Shown: positions 18,691 through 31,783 of the stretch, piece after piece
How positions within the stretch are numbered: position 1 is the stretch's first letter
Layout: the number at the start of each line of letters is the position of its first letter
NCBI GenBank assembly: GCA_964058805.1
Contig: CAXKVV010001838.1
Coordinates: 1-34,326, forward strand
Origin: Schoenoplectus triqueter
Lineage: Eukaryota; Streptophyta; Magnoliopsida; Poales; Cyperaceae
DNA: 34,326 bases
Direction: 5' to 3'
The notes under the pieces: generated by a model
Databases searched by the model: none
Seen by the model: only the letters and a program-made list of their open reading frames with translations
Told to the model about the DNA's origin: nothing
Program-made: the position numbers and the translations under genes

Positions 18691-21600
18691 TGTTTACCCC
18701 TGGAAATATTCGGGGAATAATTCAAAAGAAAATTAAAACTCGGGTTAGGCCCGAGAGGCCCGGTATTCCTGAAATGCCCAAAAAGACCCATTAAATAGAG
18801 GTCCAAAAAGCCCAGATCAATCCCAAAGAGTCAGGAGTTGGAGATAAAATCGAAAGAAATTAGAAATTCTGAAAAAAAGATTGATTGCCAAAGCTCGGGA
18901 GATTCAAATCGAAAACCTCATCAAAGTTAAAAATTTTGAAACTCAAATTTTATAAGAGAATTGGGTTCTCTATGAAATTATGAGAATTCTCATATATCAT
19001 TTGATATTTTTGGAGTTATAGAAGTCGAAGAAACATGAAAATCATCAATTAATCAAATTAAATTAATTAACGGGGCATAAAAATAATTAATTGATGATTA
19101 ATTAAAGGAAAAAAAATAGAAATAAAATTGTCATAAATCTTGACACAATTTATAGGATTTTGGAGGAAATTTTTATGAATTTTGGGCGAAGAAGTCTTTC
19201 AAAATAAATTCGGAAACTTAAAATTTAATTTAAAATCCGAATTTAATTAAATGGATGGTGCTAGCAGCTCATAGATCAAATTCCTTGGCCCCACAAATCA
19301 GTGGCAGTACGGCATGGTGCATTAAGCGCCTATTGCACTTGAATTTAAGGACCAAAAGAAAATGGGTGTATGGATCCGGTCCTTATGAACCTAAGCTCAA
19401 CCAATGTTTTGGTCCGCATGAACCAAGACCATTCAAACAAAGAACATAACTTGATAATAAAACAAAATGCATTTCACCCTCTATCTTCTACTAGACAGAA
19501 CCGAGACAAAAAAATGAATTGCCCCAATTCCCCCATTTCTCTCTTCCGACAGCCAAGGATAACCACCAAATCCGGCCACCTCCAAGCTAGCCACCACGAT
19601 CGCTCTCAAATTCCGGGAGATCTCAAGCCTCTAAACCCAATTGCGAGTTCGATTTCAGAGAAGACTAAGAAAACTGAAAGAGAATGCTAAACCCTAGAAA
19701 TTGGGGCAAAACTCAAAGGCAGTACAAGAAACCGAGAAGATAGAGGCGGTAAAGGTCGAGTCATGGTTGAACTGAGCAGTACACCGGAGCCGAACTAGCA
19801 GGCCGGCCTAAGTCCGAGGCAAATAGGGCCTTGAAGGAAAAAGAAAGGGGGTGGCCCGGTAGCTCGCTGGTGATGACAAGGTGGCCCAAGTGTCGCAGCC
19901 CAAGCCCAGCTCGGGAGAAGGCTCCACCTATCACCTTTGCACCAGTCAGTTGCGGCTAGGTAGTGCTTCCCCGGGTAATGCATGGATCAGTAAGCACCTC
20001 ACATCAGATTTTTGTTTTATTTGGGGTAGTTGTATCTATGTGCTGGCAAGCCATGTTGGCTTCCTCTAATTGGTTAGGATAATATGGAGATGGTTTTAAT
20101 TGGGTGATTGCTGCCACCTCAGCCAAGAACACACAGAGAAAACCCTAACCCTAGGGATAAAACAGTAAATTCAAAGCATTAAACCCTCACCGAAAACCCT
20201 AATTGCTGCCCTATATAAACAATCCTCTACCTCAATTGCAAACCCCCCACCCCCAGCAATCAATCTCCACCCGGTCAATTACAAAAGAAAATCATAAGCA
20301 GCCAGCAACCTCCATCTCTTATCAGAAAACCTAGCAACCCTCAGCCCCCACCTCCAATTACAAAGAAAATCATCTCTCTCCTCCAATCCAATTGAACCCT
20401 GCCTCTCTACTAAGGTCCAGAATTAGAAATAAACTTAGATTTTTTTTACTGTTTTGAGTTTATGATTAAATAGTATCTTTTCTCTTTGAAGTAACTGTAG
20501 TTGTAATATTTCTCATGATGAAATAAATAAAGTCAAGCAATATTTATGCAATTTTTTTAACAGCAGGATATTTTTGTTGCTTTGTTGCATTCTTTTTTTA
20601 TTTATTTTCCTTTTTTGTTGATATGCCGTATTACAAGTTAGCACTTTTCATTTCTTAATTCTGATCTAAAATCAATGAAGCCCTTATCTATGGTGTTAAC
20701 AAGCACAATTAAGCAATAAAGGGGGCTGAGATTTCATATTTTGTTGCATACTAGTCAAGTTAAATAGAGTACACAATTTTCTTATTTCCTTGTTGAATAG
20801 ATTTTAGCATAAAATACTGTCATAGGACTCATGCACTGTTATTTCATGTTTTCAAAAATGCTCAATTCTAAACAATCTTTTATACAAGTTTTTTTTATAT
20901 TTCTCATATTAAGAAAAAATCAATAAGCTCCTTTGAATTTTGGTGCCGGCTATACAAAGCCGCGAGTGCCTAGTTTTGAGGGGTATAAGCTTGTGCCGGC
21001 TATACAAAGCCGCGAGTGCTTGCTTCTATTGATTTAAAAAAGGAGAATAAAATGAAAAGGGTTCAGTAAATTTTAAGAGTTGTAAAATCACATCTGTTTT
21101 AAGAGTTGTATCCTTGCATGTTTCTTAATCGACTATTACCTTTTTCTAGGTGCATCTCCTCCTCCTGTAGATTTTCAAATTAAGTTTCAAAATTCAGATA
21201 AAAATAAGATTTAAATTAATAAGCTCCTTTGCAAGGTTGGTGCCGGTTAATACAAAACCGTGAGTGCCGAACTCAATCATTTGCAAGGTTGGTGCCGGTT
21301 AATACAAAACCGCGAGTGTCAACTTTAAAACTTGCAGTTGGTTTAATTTGAGCTCAATTGGTTCTCAAGAATGAATAAATTCATATCTTGTGAAGATGAA
21401 GTTCTAAATGCACTTTGATTGAAACTGTGTTGAGCCTTGACTAACACAGTATCAATTCAATATAATAGTATGAAATGCATTTAGGGTTAATCATAAGACA
21501 AATTCAGGGATGAAATTATGCTCAAGTTAACCCAATGGGTAAGTGGAGAACCAGTCAAGTGAAAATATATCAAACCTTCTGAACCTTTACGTAAAAATCA

Positions 21601-24483
21601 CTTTCCATTTCACTTCTGTTTCTTTTGTATTAGCTTATTTTCATCTGTTGCAAATTTATGATATAAATTAGCATTGATGCACTCTTACTTAGCATAAAAA
21701 TAAAACAAAAAAACAACATAAAACAGCTAGCATCCATTTACTCTTGAGCAATACACGACTTTCATTTTGCTATTACTAACTTGACAATATGCTTAGCAAT
21801 AGGGATGCACTAGCAATAGTTCGCTGGAGCTTGATTTTAATTCCTGGGTGTGATTATAACTCGTATATTATTCTTGAACTCTAAATTAGAATCAATAATG
21901 CTTAATATAAATTAACCTTGAATTGTGTACCAATTGGTACTAAACTTTGGAGATTAGTCTATTTTTGTAATTACTGTGGATATGTATAATTACGAAAGTA
22001 TATGTGTACAAGTTCATCTGTGCAATTTATGTGTCTGACAAGCACCAACCAGCAAGTGGTGAAAATTATATTTTCCATCAGCAAAAGAAAAACGAATTAT
22101 CAAGTTTGATTTGTATATTTCTTTTAAGCGTGGTGGGTACAGATTTATTTGAAAGGTATTGTGATGTACTTTTATAAATTGCCCTGTATTGAACAAAAAG
22201 GCAAATAAAAACGATAATAATAAACAGAGGTGACAACTGAATTAAATAAATTGGAACGAGCCTTTTTTTTTGTTAAAGAAGGGAAATGGTGAAAAGATGG
22301 TCTCAAAACGAAATGAGAAAATAAATCAGCCTAACCAAAGGAAAGAATAAAAGAGAACAACAGTTAATGAAAGACCCAACTCAATAAAGAATCATTTCAA
22401 ACTTGAATAAGTTAACCCAAATTGAGTTCGGTGATTAAAGGAAGAAAGGAAATGAATAACAAAGAAAAAAATAATAATAAAAAGAGGGCCCATGTATTAA
22501 TAAACGAGGAGCGAAAAGAGAACACAATGCGGTCCAGTTTTTCTGGTGCAGCCCAAAATCAAAAACAAAGCGAAGATAATCGAGTCAGCCCAACAGCGTC
22601 TCGCTCCAGCAGAGAAAAGGGAGAGGAAACTCAAGTTCAGCCCAAGTCAGAAATGAAAATAAAAAAAGTAAATCGGTCCATAATGAAAAGATTTTTCTAA
22701 AATAAATACTAAAAATAATAAGAACGTTTTTCTTGAATATGTATACAATGAAATAAAATAAAATCTTTTAGAAACATATGTGCGAAAATAAGAAGGATTC
22801 AAGATATATAAATATATATATATATTTCATTTATCAAGTACTTAGTAGTTCTAAAACATATTTTCATAAAAAAAAACTACTAATAAACAATTAATAGAAA
22901 TTTATCTTTTCTCGAAATAAATTCCATATTTCTCAAGATATGTATAAAATAAAATAAAGTATGCATATTTTTCATCTATTAAATAAGTTAAGCTAAAATA
23001 AACAAAATATTTAAATAAACTCAACTAAAATAAAAATAAATCAAATAAAATTAAATAAATTTAAATACAAATAAAAAAACACAAGTAAAAGAAGTAATAA
23101 TAAGAAAGTAAATGACTTGATCTTTCTTATCAAATAAAAAATCAATTTCAAAATTAAATCAACTTTCACTTAAAATCAAAATTAAAATTAAAATAAAATA
23201 AAAAGAAAGTAACTCTCAATCTTCAAAATGAAATAAATTCAAATATTAATAAATAAAAGAAATGGTAAGTAAATTAACAAAAAAATAAAAGATTGTATTT
23301 TTCTTATCAAATAAAAAAATTAAATTTCAAAATTAAATCAATCTTAACCTAAAAATAAAATCAAAATCAAAATAAATAAATAAAAAATAACACTCATCAT
23401 TCAAAACTAAATAAATTTAAATAAAAAGAAGTTCAAATAAAAATGAATTAAATAAATAAAACACAATCAAAAAAAAGATAAACAATAAAAAAAATGAATA
23501 CATCATTCTATCAAATAAAATAAAAATTAATTTAAAATAAATCAAACTTAATTTAAAAAAAAATTAATTCTTAATCTTGATATTTGAGTTGGTAAGGAGC
23601 CTTAACTCAGTATCTCATATCTTAAAAATTATTCAAGTCTCTACATGGATCATCGAGACTTTGAATTCCTAGATTTATGAATTGACACAACGCTTCAGAT
23701 TCATAGTCTAGAAGATCAGTAAAGACCAAGAAAGGGGCCAAATCCTGTCTTTTTGATTCACCGAATCTTGATGTCGAGCGGGCAGAGCGCTTGCGTTCAC
23801 ATCCTGTATCTCGGAAATTCACCTTGATCTTGATATTTGAGTTGGTAAGGAGCCTTAACTCAATATCTCGTATCTCGGGAACCATTCAGTATCTCTACAT
23901 GGATCATCGAGATACTTGAATGCCTAGGTCCATGAGCTGGCATAGCGCTTCATGTTCATGATCTAGAAGATCAGTTAAAGACGATCAAAATCTTCTCCGT
24001 CTTTCTGATAACCAGTCCTTGATGCTGAGCTGGCATAGCGCTTCAAGCTTCACATCTTGCGTACTGATATTCACATGGTCTGAGCTGCCATTAATCGAGG
24101 CTCATGGTCTGAGTTGCCATTAATCGAGACTCACGGTCTGAACTATCATTAATTGAGGTTCACAAGGTGTAAACTACCTTAAAAAGTTCATATCTTCTCC
24201 GTCCTTTCTCACAGCGACCACTTAAAATTGCTTAACTATTTTATTTATTTTTCCTTTCTTAATCAGAGGTTCCTCGGGTTCAAAGCCCAGGGTAATTAAC
24301 AATGGGGGCTTGCGCCCATTGGAATCTTAAAGACCCCACAATCTCTAAAACCTTTAAATGTGCATTCTAAATTCATATAAATATACCCGATGCACACTTA
24401 GAGGGATCTCCGTGTCCTTCTTCCGTAATTCATCGCCCAGTTCCTTTTTCAGGGCGGTGAGAGGCGCGAAAAAGGGTCGCACA
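18691..24483 (+). repeat. 3' long terminal repeat (5,793 bp)
   Basis: It matches 4853-10646 with a constant offset of 13,838 bp up to the A homopolymer near 22868, and 13,837 bp after it, so one base is missing. Translations of the seven small frames compared in both LTRs are identical, and I found no substitution in the stretches compared by eye. TATA copy at 20212-20219; hairpin repeats near 20941-21019 and 21230-21317; A-rich tract about 22698-23572; 253-bp duplication from 23576. It ends GGTCGCACA and is followed by TTTAT. Confidence 0.96.
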
Positions 24484-24488
24484 TTTAT
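24484..24488. repeat. Right target-site duplication (TTTAT)
   Basis: It matches 4848-4852 exactly and confirms both outer ends of the element. Confidence 0.93.
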
Positions 24489-26316
24489 CTCTGAACAATT
24501 CGATCAATTTGGCGATCCTAATGAATATGTGAGATTTCAAGAAGAGCATGTGTGTGGATTCGATGGTGATGATGACCTTCATTATGATAGTATCATCCAT
24601 ATCATCTGAGAGGTACAAATTAATTCACAATTTATTTTAGAAGAGAATATATCTAAGGAGCCAACTATAAATGATGTATTTAAGTGAATCAATAATTGCA
24701 TATGATCCTACAAATCTAAAAATAGAGGTCAATACATTATTTTCCAATGCCTTCAGAATAGCATTAAGGCATTTGGTCATAAAAAATGAGTTTGAAATTA
24801 GTACGATGAAATCGGACAAGATGAGGTTCATAGAAAAATATAAACATTCTGAATGTCCTTAGAGAATTCACGCTTCAAGGCTCCAAGATAAGAAAATCTT
24901 CATGATAATTGCATAACTTAAGTACATATATTTATTAATTTCGGATGATAACGTAATCTATAATGATACATTTAGTTTTTTATAATTGTAGGTAAAGATG
25001 TTGCCATACGAACATATATGTCCATTCACAAGTATGGTTAATAGAAAGATGACATCTAAGCCTTGGGTGTCATCAAGAGTGGGAGATTGGTTGATAAAGA
25101 ATTACTCGGCCAATGCAAAGGAAGTACAAGATAAGTTAGAAGATGAGTTTCATATCAATGCAACTTATAACAAGACTTGGTCGGGAATGAGAGATGATCT
25201 TGATCAAATTCATTGATCATGAGAGAAGATCTTTCAATTGATATATAATTTTAAAGTAGAGTTGGAGAAGAGATGTTTAGGTAGTATAATTGAGATATAT
25301 TGTAAAGGAGTTGATGGTAAGATATTTTGAACAAGATGTTTGTGATAAAACTATGTATAGATAGATTTTACATGGTTGTAGGTCATATTTAGGAATTGAT
25401 TCAACTCATTTTAACAGATAATTATGATTATCTCATTTCACAGATTTTTTTTTTGAGATTTTATATGATAACACTAGCATAATAATTATTGCTATCACAT
25501 TTAATAAGAAAGTACAAAGATCAGTTGGCAGTAGCTACATGTATTGATGGACATGACTGGTTATATCTAGTAACATATGCAGTTTTCGATTCTAAGACAA
25601 CTGAAAATTGAAAGTGATTCATGGAGCAGTTGAGGCATACAATAGGAACTCCATTGGGTTTGATTATCTCATCAGATGTATGTAAGGGTCTAGCAAGTGC
25701 TATAGAAAATGTATTCCTTAATGTCGAGCATAAAGAGTATATGAGACATTTAATGAAAAATTTAAAAAAGAGATTTCATGGTGAAATCCTTGCTACTGAA
25801 ATGTAGTCCGCGATGAAGGCATATAATGTAGAGAAATATTATCATCATTTGAGCAAGATTAAGGAAGTATCACCTGAAATAATTGAATTTCTCGAGAAGA
25901 ATCATCAACAACTTTGGTGTAGAAGTGAGTTCTTTGAGTTGAGCAAGTGTGACTATGTTAACAATAACATATCAGAAAGTTTCAACAATTGAGTAAATGA
26001 TTTGAAAGATTTACATGTTGTTGATCTCCTTGATCAGATTAGCAACGAATTATAATGATATTTGATAAAAGAAGGATGATAGGGAGTAGACTTAGAGGTG
26101 TGATCATTCCAAGTGTAATGTGATAATTGAACGTAAAGAATAGGAATATTGGAAAAGTGAGTATTAGTAGATGTAGTGATATATGTGCAGAGGTGAGTAG
26201 AATGGATTCTGATGGTCGTGTTTGGAGGCATGCGGTAGAGTTGATAAATAAGAATGTACTTGTAGAGAATGACAACTTAGTGAAAAAACCATGCATGCAT
26301 GCCATTTTATTTATTT

Positions 26317-26321
26317 GTTCA
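26317..26321. repeat. Left target-site duplication of the solo LTR (GTTCA)
   Basis: GTTCA directly precedes TGTTTATC at 26322 and recurs at 32470-32474 directly after GTTCGCACA. Confidence 0.82.
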
Positions 26322-26479
26322 TGTTTATCTTTGAAATATTTTAAGAGTTGAACATATAATAATAAAAAAGGAAGAAGAAGAGAAAAAAAGTGAAATTGAA
26401 AGAAAGAAAACAGATAGAATGGTGTGAATAGGACCACCAGTCAGGAAGAATCGCTGACGGAACTTTAAAGTAGGATTAA

Positions 26480-26955
26480 AACTTAATTAGTCCCACATAA
26501 AAATTTTAAGCAAAAATTCAAGGGTGTAAATAACCACTTATCACTCTCTTAGTCTGATGGGTGATTCCCCAGTAGATCTGGCACAAGAAATGGGAAGAAA
26601 GATCTCCTCGGTGTCATCCATATAATTTATTTGCCTGTCGTGTGGAGCTCAAATGTCAGCTATTTTAAACAAAACAACAATAATAAAAGTAAGGGAGAAG
26701 ATAAGAAAAGCAAAGTATAAGCGTTGAGCATGATTGAACCGGATCAAAGTTGATTAGTCTCACATGAAAAATCTGAAACAGGTGATTAATGGTATAAATA
26801 TCCACCTAACACTCCTTCAACTGAGTGGGTGACTCCCGTAGAAAACCAACACAATGGAATGAGAAAGAGAATGGAAAAAGAAGATTTCTTTGGGTGTCAC
26901 CCATGTAATCTCTTTATCTGATAAATGGGCCCCACATATCAGTCATAGACATGAG
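26480..26955 (+). repeat. About 267-bp tandem duplication with snRNA-promoter-like motifs
   Basis: Unit 1 (from about 26485) and unit 2 (from about 26752) share GATTAGTC(C/T)CACAT, a GGT(G/A)TAAATA box, CACTC, GGGTGA(T/C)TCCC, AGAAAGA, GGTGTCA(T/C)CCAT(A/G)TAAT and a final TGTCAG(C/T) or TATCAGT. The GTCCCACAT motif (26490) resembles the plant snRNA upstream sequence element. A TATA-like box follows at the same distance in both units (26526 and 26793). No known snRNA body follows. Confidence 0.55.
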
Positions 26956-28321
26956 AAATGATGAAAAACCAGAAGAAACTAAGAAGAAACCCTAAGTGTG
27001 GAAATGGTGAAATCCCAATTCAATAATGGATATATTGTGCTAAGAATCAATATTATGATACAACCGAGATGTCAAATTTTGTATTCTTACTTTCATGATA
27101 CAATGCAGAGTCCTCATGAAAGTTAAGTTCATAGGGTTGATAAAATATTAATATGAGTAGTATTTGATTAAACTAATATTTGATTTAAGTATTGACATGT
27201 AAATAATTCTCAATCATATAAGAAATTGAATCTAGTGAAGCATCAATATGGTTTGATAGATGCTTAATCGAGGACAACAGAGAGATATAATATTTTTGTA
27301 TGAACATTGAATTTTGATTTTTGAGAAATTAAAAAATAATATTCAAATAAAGGATTATATAATAAAAAGAATTTTTTTGATCCAAGAAGATAAATGTAAA
27401 ATGAGAATTAAAAATATGAAGGATGATCATCATAAATTTAAAAATTTTTGATGAAAATTTTATAATTTTTTAATAAGTGAAGCTATTAAAAAATTAGAAA
27501 ATATCATTAGAATAGATGGAGAGTTGAGATTAAATTAGGGGTTATTTTGTGTGCAACTTGGGGAATAAGTCTGGGTACAACTTAGAGACAAGAAATAATG
27601 AAAATTTAAATTCGATGGAGAAAATATACGCCACATGGTGGGTCGCTGATTAGGTCATCTCATTAAGGAAATGCCACATGGCAACCTATTATTCATCCAT
27701 GTCAGCAGATGTGGGCCCTATAAAGATAAAAAAATGGTTACAAATGGGTCCCATCGGGGATACGTGGCACCTATTGATTAGTGCCACATGTGACAGTTTA
27801 TAGCGAGTGTCACATCTACATGGGTAATTAACAAATGCGAGGTGGAGGCAATTAAGAGGGAAATTGTGTCACTAACAAGTGGGTCTAATTAGTAATTAGA
27901 GATAAGCTAATTTGACGATTAACTAAACCTATGAACATAAATAAAAACTTTAATAAGTGGGGCTCACCCGTCAGAATTATAAGCCTATAGCTCACAGATC
28001 TAATGGTACACTTGTTCCATACACAATTGAGACTAAGGATTTAAAATCAGAGAGAAAAGAGATATGCACTAGTTCTCGGATTCTTTCCCTCTGATCTCTA
28101 TCTCTTGGACTGTGTGCACTCGAGGATGACTCCCCTTCATCCCAAATTATCCTTCTCCTCTTCCTCTTTCTCCCACCTTACAAAGCAAATCTAGGCGTCG
28201 TGAATGACAATAAGCTTCGTGCTACCCTTTACTTCAACCCTTTCTCACACGAGCTATCTAGTATGAGTCCAAACTCAGATAAGCAATTGATTTTACTTTA
28301 ACCTCTGAACTCAATCAACAA
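26956..28321. other. Old solo LTR, 5' part, no gene seen
   Basis: AT-rich DNA to about 27600, then GC-richer with repeated GCCACATG(G/T) words (27640-27800), then a CT-rich block (28070-28190) that may be an LTR leader. No open frame of note and no recognised domain. Confidence 0.5.
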
Positions 28322-30012
28322 TGTTAACACCTCACCCTTACCCTGACAGATGCTTCTAGGATAAAACTTTGGGATGATTGACCCTTCAAAATATGAAATA
28401 GACCAAAGATAGGAGTAGGACTCGGGAATTAGTCCCGAGATAGGATTAGATTAGAATTAAATAATTAAAGTTATAGATTATAATTATTAGGATAATACTA
28501 TTATTATCACTAATTATTAATTAAGTTATGTAGTTAATCATACATTAAATGCATGGGAGTGTTGAGAGGCGGGCCGGTGATCTCAGTCCGAGGTTGTCTT
28601 GTATAGCCAAACCAACGGGTTACGTTCGGTAAACCGGTTGGCCTGTGGGGTCCCTTGGTCTGTATATACACTGTGCACCCCTGCCTGTCGGTTATCCACT
28701 GACTCCATCATTTGACGGATTTGGCCGTACCGGAGTGTTTTTTTATCAATACTTTATTATTATTATTCTGGATATGATTTGATTTCAATTTAAATTGAGC
28801 GGTTAGGATTCCATGTTTTTTAGTGTTTAGTGTGGGCGACCATATTCGAGTCTGGATTATACTCTCTTTTTATATTATTTTATTTAGCTGACTAATTTGA
28901 GATCTCGGTATGTCCGAATGAATTTCTTCTTTTGTCCCTAGTTGGTACAGAGAAAGTCAGGAACTCTCCTTTGGCCTCTGGTTGGTACAGAGATGCTCCC
29001 ATTTTTTATTATATTTATTTTTCATTTCACGGGTAGTTATCTAATTTTGGCGATATAGCAACTAAAAACATAATCTTTTAATCCATTTGTATTATTTTAT
29101 ATTATTCTATGAGATAGATTATCAGATTTAGAATATCGAGTACGTACTTTTACCCGTCACTCTCCTATGCCATTATCGTCCCGGGAGGTAGAATTTTCTT
29201 AGGGTATTCAGGGCATTGGCACCCGCTTACTCAAAAATTCTAAGTTTGTAAGTTGGATCCGAATACGTGCCCGCTTAGGTAAGTCTCAAGTCCAAGACCC
29301 GATTACGTGCTCGCTTGAGGATGGTCTGATAATCTGTAACTGAGATATTCTATTACGGGTGTTTCTTTCTCATACTATATATACTATTATATTATTTTCA
29401 TAAATTTTATGCTTTGGGTTTTCTTTGTCATTGCATATCATCGCATAATAGAGGATTTTAAAAGAAATGCATTAAATTATTAAATTAAATTATAAATAGT
29501 CATTATACTGTATTTAGAAAATCATTGTCGGTATTTAAAATTAGTCTAGGAAAGAAGATCAAATTTTAAAACTGAATCTAAATCCGTACTGAGTAATTTT
29601 TTAATTACTCACATTTCCTCGTGGTTGTGAGATTCAAGTTTACAGGTGTGGAATTTGTTCTGATGAGAGTGCTAAGTGCAGTCCTATGAGATATCAGAGG
29701 TGCTTCCTCACATCAGCATGTGAGCAGGGTAGTTTTGATTAGGATCCATCAGGTTTCGGATTTTAGTTCTTTTTTTTGGATTTTATTTAAGAGATTTTAT
29801 TGTCCATTCCGATGGTGTCAGCCCCGCCGATGTAGGCATTGTATTCATACTATTTATTCTAGATTGTATATTATCTTGTACTTATTATTATTATTATTTT
29901 ATTTATTTTGTGTTATTATTTTATTTATTTAGCCTTCCATACACACGTCTCGTTGTGCGTACGTGACAGAATTGTCATCCCTAATCCGTTTAATTATTTT
30001 TGGGGTGTGATA
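28322..30012 (+). mobile_element. Del/Tekay-like solo LTR nested in the old LTR
   Basis: It begins TGTTAACACCTCACCC and ends TTTTTGGGGTGTGATA, a decayed form of the TGTTACACC...GGTGTGACA ends usual for plant Del/Tekay LTRs. The block is compositionally distinct from both sides. It has a possible TATA box (TGTATATACAC near 28659), repeated GGTACAGAGA (28946 and 28984) and repeated ACGTGC(C/T)CGCTT (29265 and 29305). No matching target-site duplication is visible (AACAA on the left, CCCTT on the right), so the right boundary or the solo status is uncertain. A short plus-strand frame at 29720-29932 lies in it and is not a gene. Confidence 0.5.
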
Positions 30013-30600
30013 CCCTTCATCCTTGTTAAGATCAACCTTAATGAGATCTGACGGATTAGAATAAACTAAAGGATGAATTTAGCCAAAAAAATCAATGAAT
30101 AAAATCAATTGGGCTTAAGTTTGAAAATTTATCGTTGGCCTAGAAGTAAAGGAAAAGAATAAATACGGGCCTAAATCATGAAAATAAAAGAGAAAGAAAG
30201 AAAGTTAGTTATAAGTCCAGTACCAAATGGATAAATTTCAACCCAATTCAGAGGGAATTAATAGTAAGGCTCAAATCAAAAATAAAAGCAAAATAATAAA
30301 ATAGTGATATAAATAAATCATTTGGATGTTTTTTCAAAGTTCAAATTAACTCAAATTTATCTTTAAAAGTTTTTTATTTTTCATAGCATTTTTATATAAA
30401 ATAATTTATTTTCTTATAGTTTATAATACAATGATAATTCAAAATCAAGATAATACTTGTATAATCTTTCTATTTGACCATGCTTTGACTTTGAACTTGG
30501 ATATAATAAAAATATTTTAAAAATTTACATAAAATCATGAATAATAATGGATAAATATTTTGATATATTTTAATATTTTATAATGCAAAAATAATGAAAA
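30013..30600. other. Old solo LTR continued, no gene seen
   Basis: An AT-rich stretch. It has general resemblance in composition and word use to the young LTR around 8440-8900, but I cannot make a convincing alignment. Confidence 0.4.
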
Positions 30601-31350
30601 ATCTCTTATAAAAATAATAATAGAGACAATAGATAAAAAATTAAGAATAGTTTAAAGAAATGAATACGATAATAGAAATATTGTTATAATAAAATAATTT
30701 GATGACAAAATAGTAAATAAAAAATAATAAAAATAATATGATAGTGAGAATAATAAAAAATATGATAATTAAATAATAATAATAAATAATATAAGAAGTA
30801 TGATAATGAAGATAATAAATAAAATAATATGATAATAAGAATAATAAAGAGAATAATATGATAATAAAAATAATAATAGAAAATAATTTGAAAAATATAA
30901 TAATAATAATAATAATAAAGAACATGATAATAATGATAGTAAAAAATAATATGACGAGAATAATATGATAATGAAAATAATAATAGAAAATAATATGATA
31001 AAAAAGATAATAATAATAAAATAACATGATAACAATGATAATAAATAAATAATATGATGATGAGAATAATAAATAAAATAATATGATAATGAAAATAATA
31101 TGACAAAAAAGTTAATAATAATAAAAATAACATGATAATGATCATGATAATAAAATGATGATAATAATGATGACATTCATGTGATGATGATGATAACAAA
31201 ATGATGATAATGATCATAGCGATGAAATAATGTTGATAATAATGATAATTATCATAAAGCGATGATGATCATCATGATAATAGAATAATGATCATGATCA
31301 TGATAATAAAATGATGATATTCAAGAGATGATGATAGTATAGTGATAAAA
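30600..31350. repeat. ATA/GATAAT microsatellite-like tract
   Basis: About 750 bp of interrupted ATA, ATAATA, GATAAT and GATGAT repeats, grading from ATA-rich on the left to GATGAT/CATGAT-rich on the right. It occupies the same relative place in the old LTR as the A-rich tract in the young LTR. Minus-strand frames of 128-177 codons are pure Ile/Tyr/Phe/His low complexity and are not genes. Confidence 0.8.
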
Positions 31351-31783
31351 ATAATCATCTAAGTGCCAGCTACCTTAAAAGACTAATGATCATGTCTCAT
31401 TCAGGTGTCAGCTACTTTAAAAAGCTCATGATTTATAGATCTTGGACTGTTTTGTTTGTATGTCCATAATTTGATAGACTAGTGTGACTAAACTGATATG
31501 TTTTGTAGGTTCATCCTCTAGTACACTAACCTCAATGTTGAACTAGCTCAGTGCTTTAAGTTTGACTTTGTATGTTTGTAATTCTAAGTTTACGAATCTG
31601 CTCAGTCCTTGAAATTCATGATCTAGAAGATCAGTAAGATTACTATCTGGGCTATATCCACCATCTTCTGATTTACCAACCTCAAGATCGACTGTCATAG
31701 CGCATCAAGTCTGATTTTATATGATTAGTCATAGACCAGATAATGGACTGCTATATTTTAAGTCCATAATCTGATAGATTAGT

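Larger units (their letters stand above)
4853..24483 (+). mobile_element. Young non-autonomous LTR retrotransposon with giant LTRs
   Basis: The 19,631-bp element has two near-identical long terminal repeats, TG...CA ends and a perfect 5-bp TTTAT duplication. The interior (10647-18690, 8,044 bp) starts with a primer-binding-site-like motif and carries a single gag-protease ORF and repeat-rich DNA. The knuckle type (C-x2-H-x4-H-x4-C) and the protease context place it in the plant Ty3/gypsy Tat/Ogre-like group. No reverse transcriptase, RNase H, integrase or chromodomain is encoded anywhere inside, so it is non-autonomous and must use an autonomous relative's enzymes. Only one homopolymer-length difference between LTRs was seen by eye, so insertion is recent. 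It interrupts an old MuDR transposase. Confidence 0.96.
24484..26321 (+). pseudogene. MuDR-type transposase relic, DNA-binding, catalytic and SWIM part
   Basis: This is the middle of the MULE transposase that begins near 4390. In order I see the MuDR N-terminal DNA-binding region (about 24690-24890), with Phe-Arg-Ile-Ala-Leu-Arg-His and Arg-Ile-His-Ala-Ser phrases. A probable intron (24921-24991, ending TAATTGTAG) is followed by a Glu-His-Ile-Cys-Pro segment at about 25010. The MULE catalytic core has Asp at 25398 (in a Gly-Ile-Asp-Ser-Thr-His context), Asp at 25675 (Ser-Ser-Asp-Val-Cys-Lys-Gly-Leu) and Glu at 25974 (Glu-Ser-Phe-Asn), so all three DDE residues survive. The usual Cys before Arg-His is Tyr near 25740. 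A SWIM zinc-finger remnant (Pro-Cys-Met-His-Ala) lies at about 26290. Many stops and frame changes make it non-functional. The solo LTR at 26322 cuts it just after the SWIM motif. Confidence 0.85.

Noticed and set aside
26490..26960. A true U-snRNA gene after the USE and TATA boxes
   Set aside because: The sequence after the TATA boxes does not resemble the start of U1, U2, U3, U4, U5 or U6.
30641..31217. Overlapping minus-strand frames of 128-177 codons
   Set aside because: They are Ile/Tyr/Phe/His low-complexity translations of an ATA/GATAAT microsatellite.
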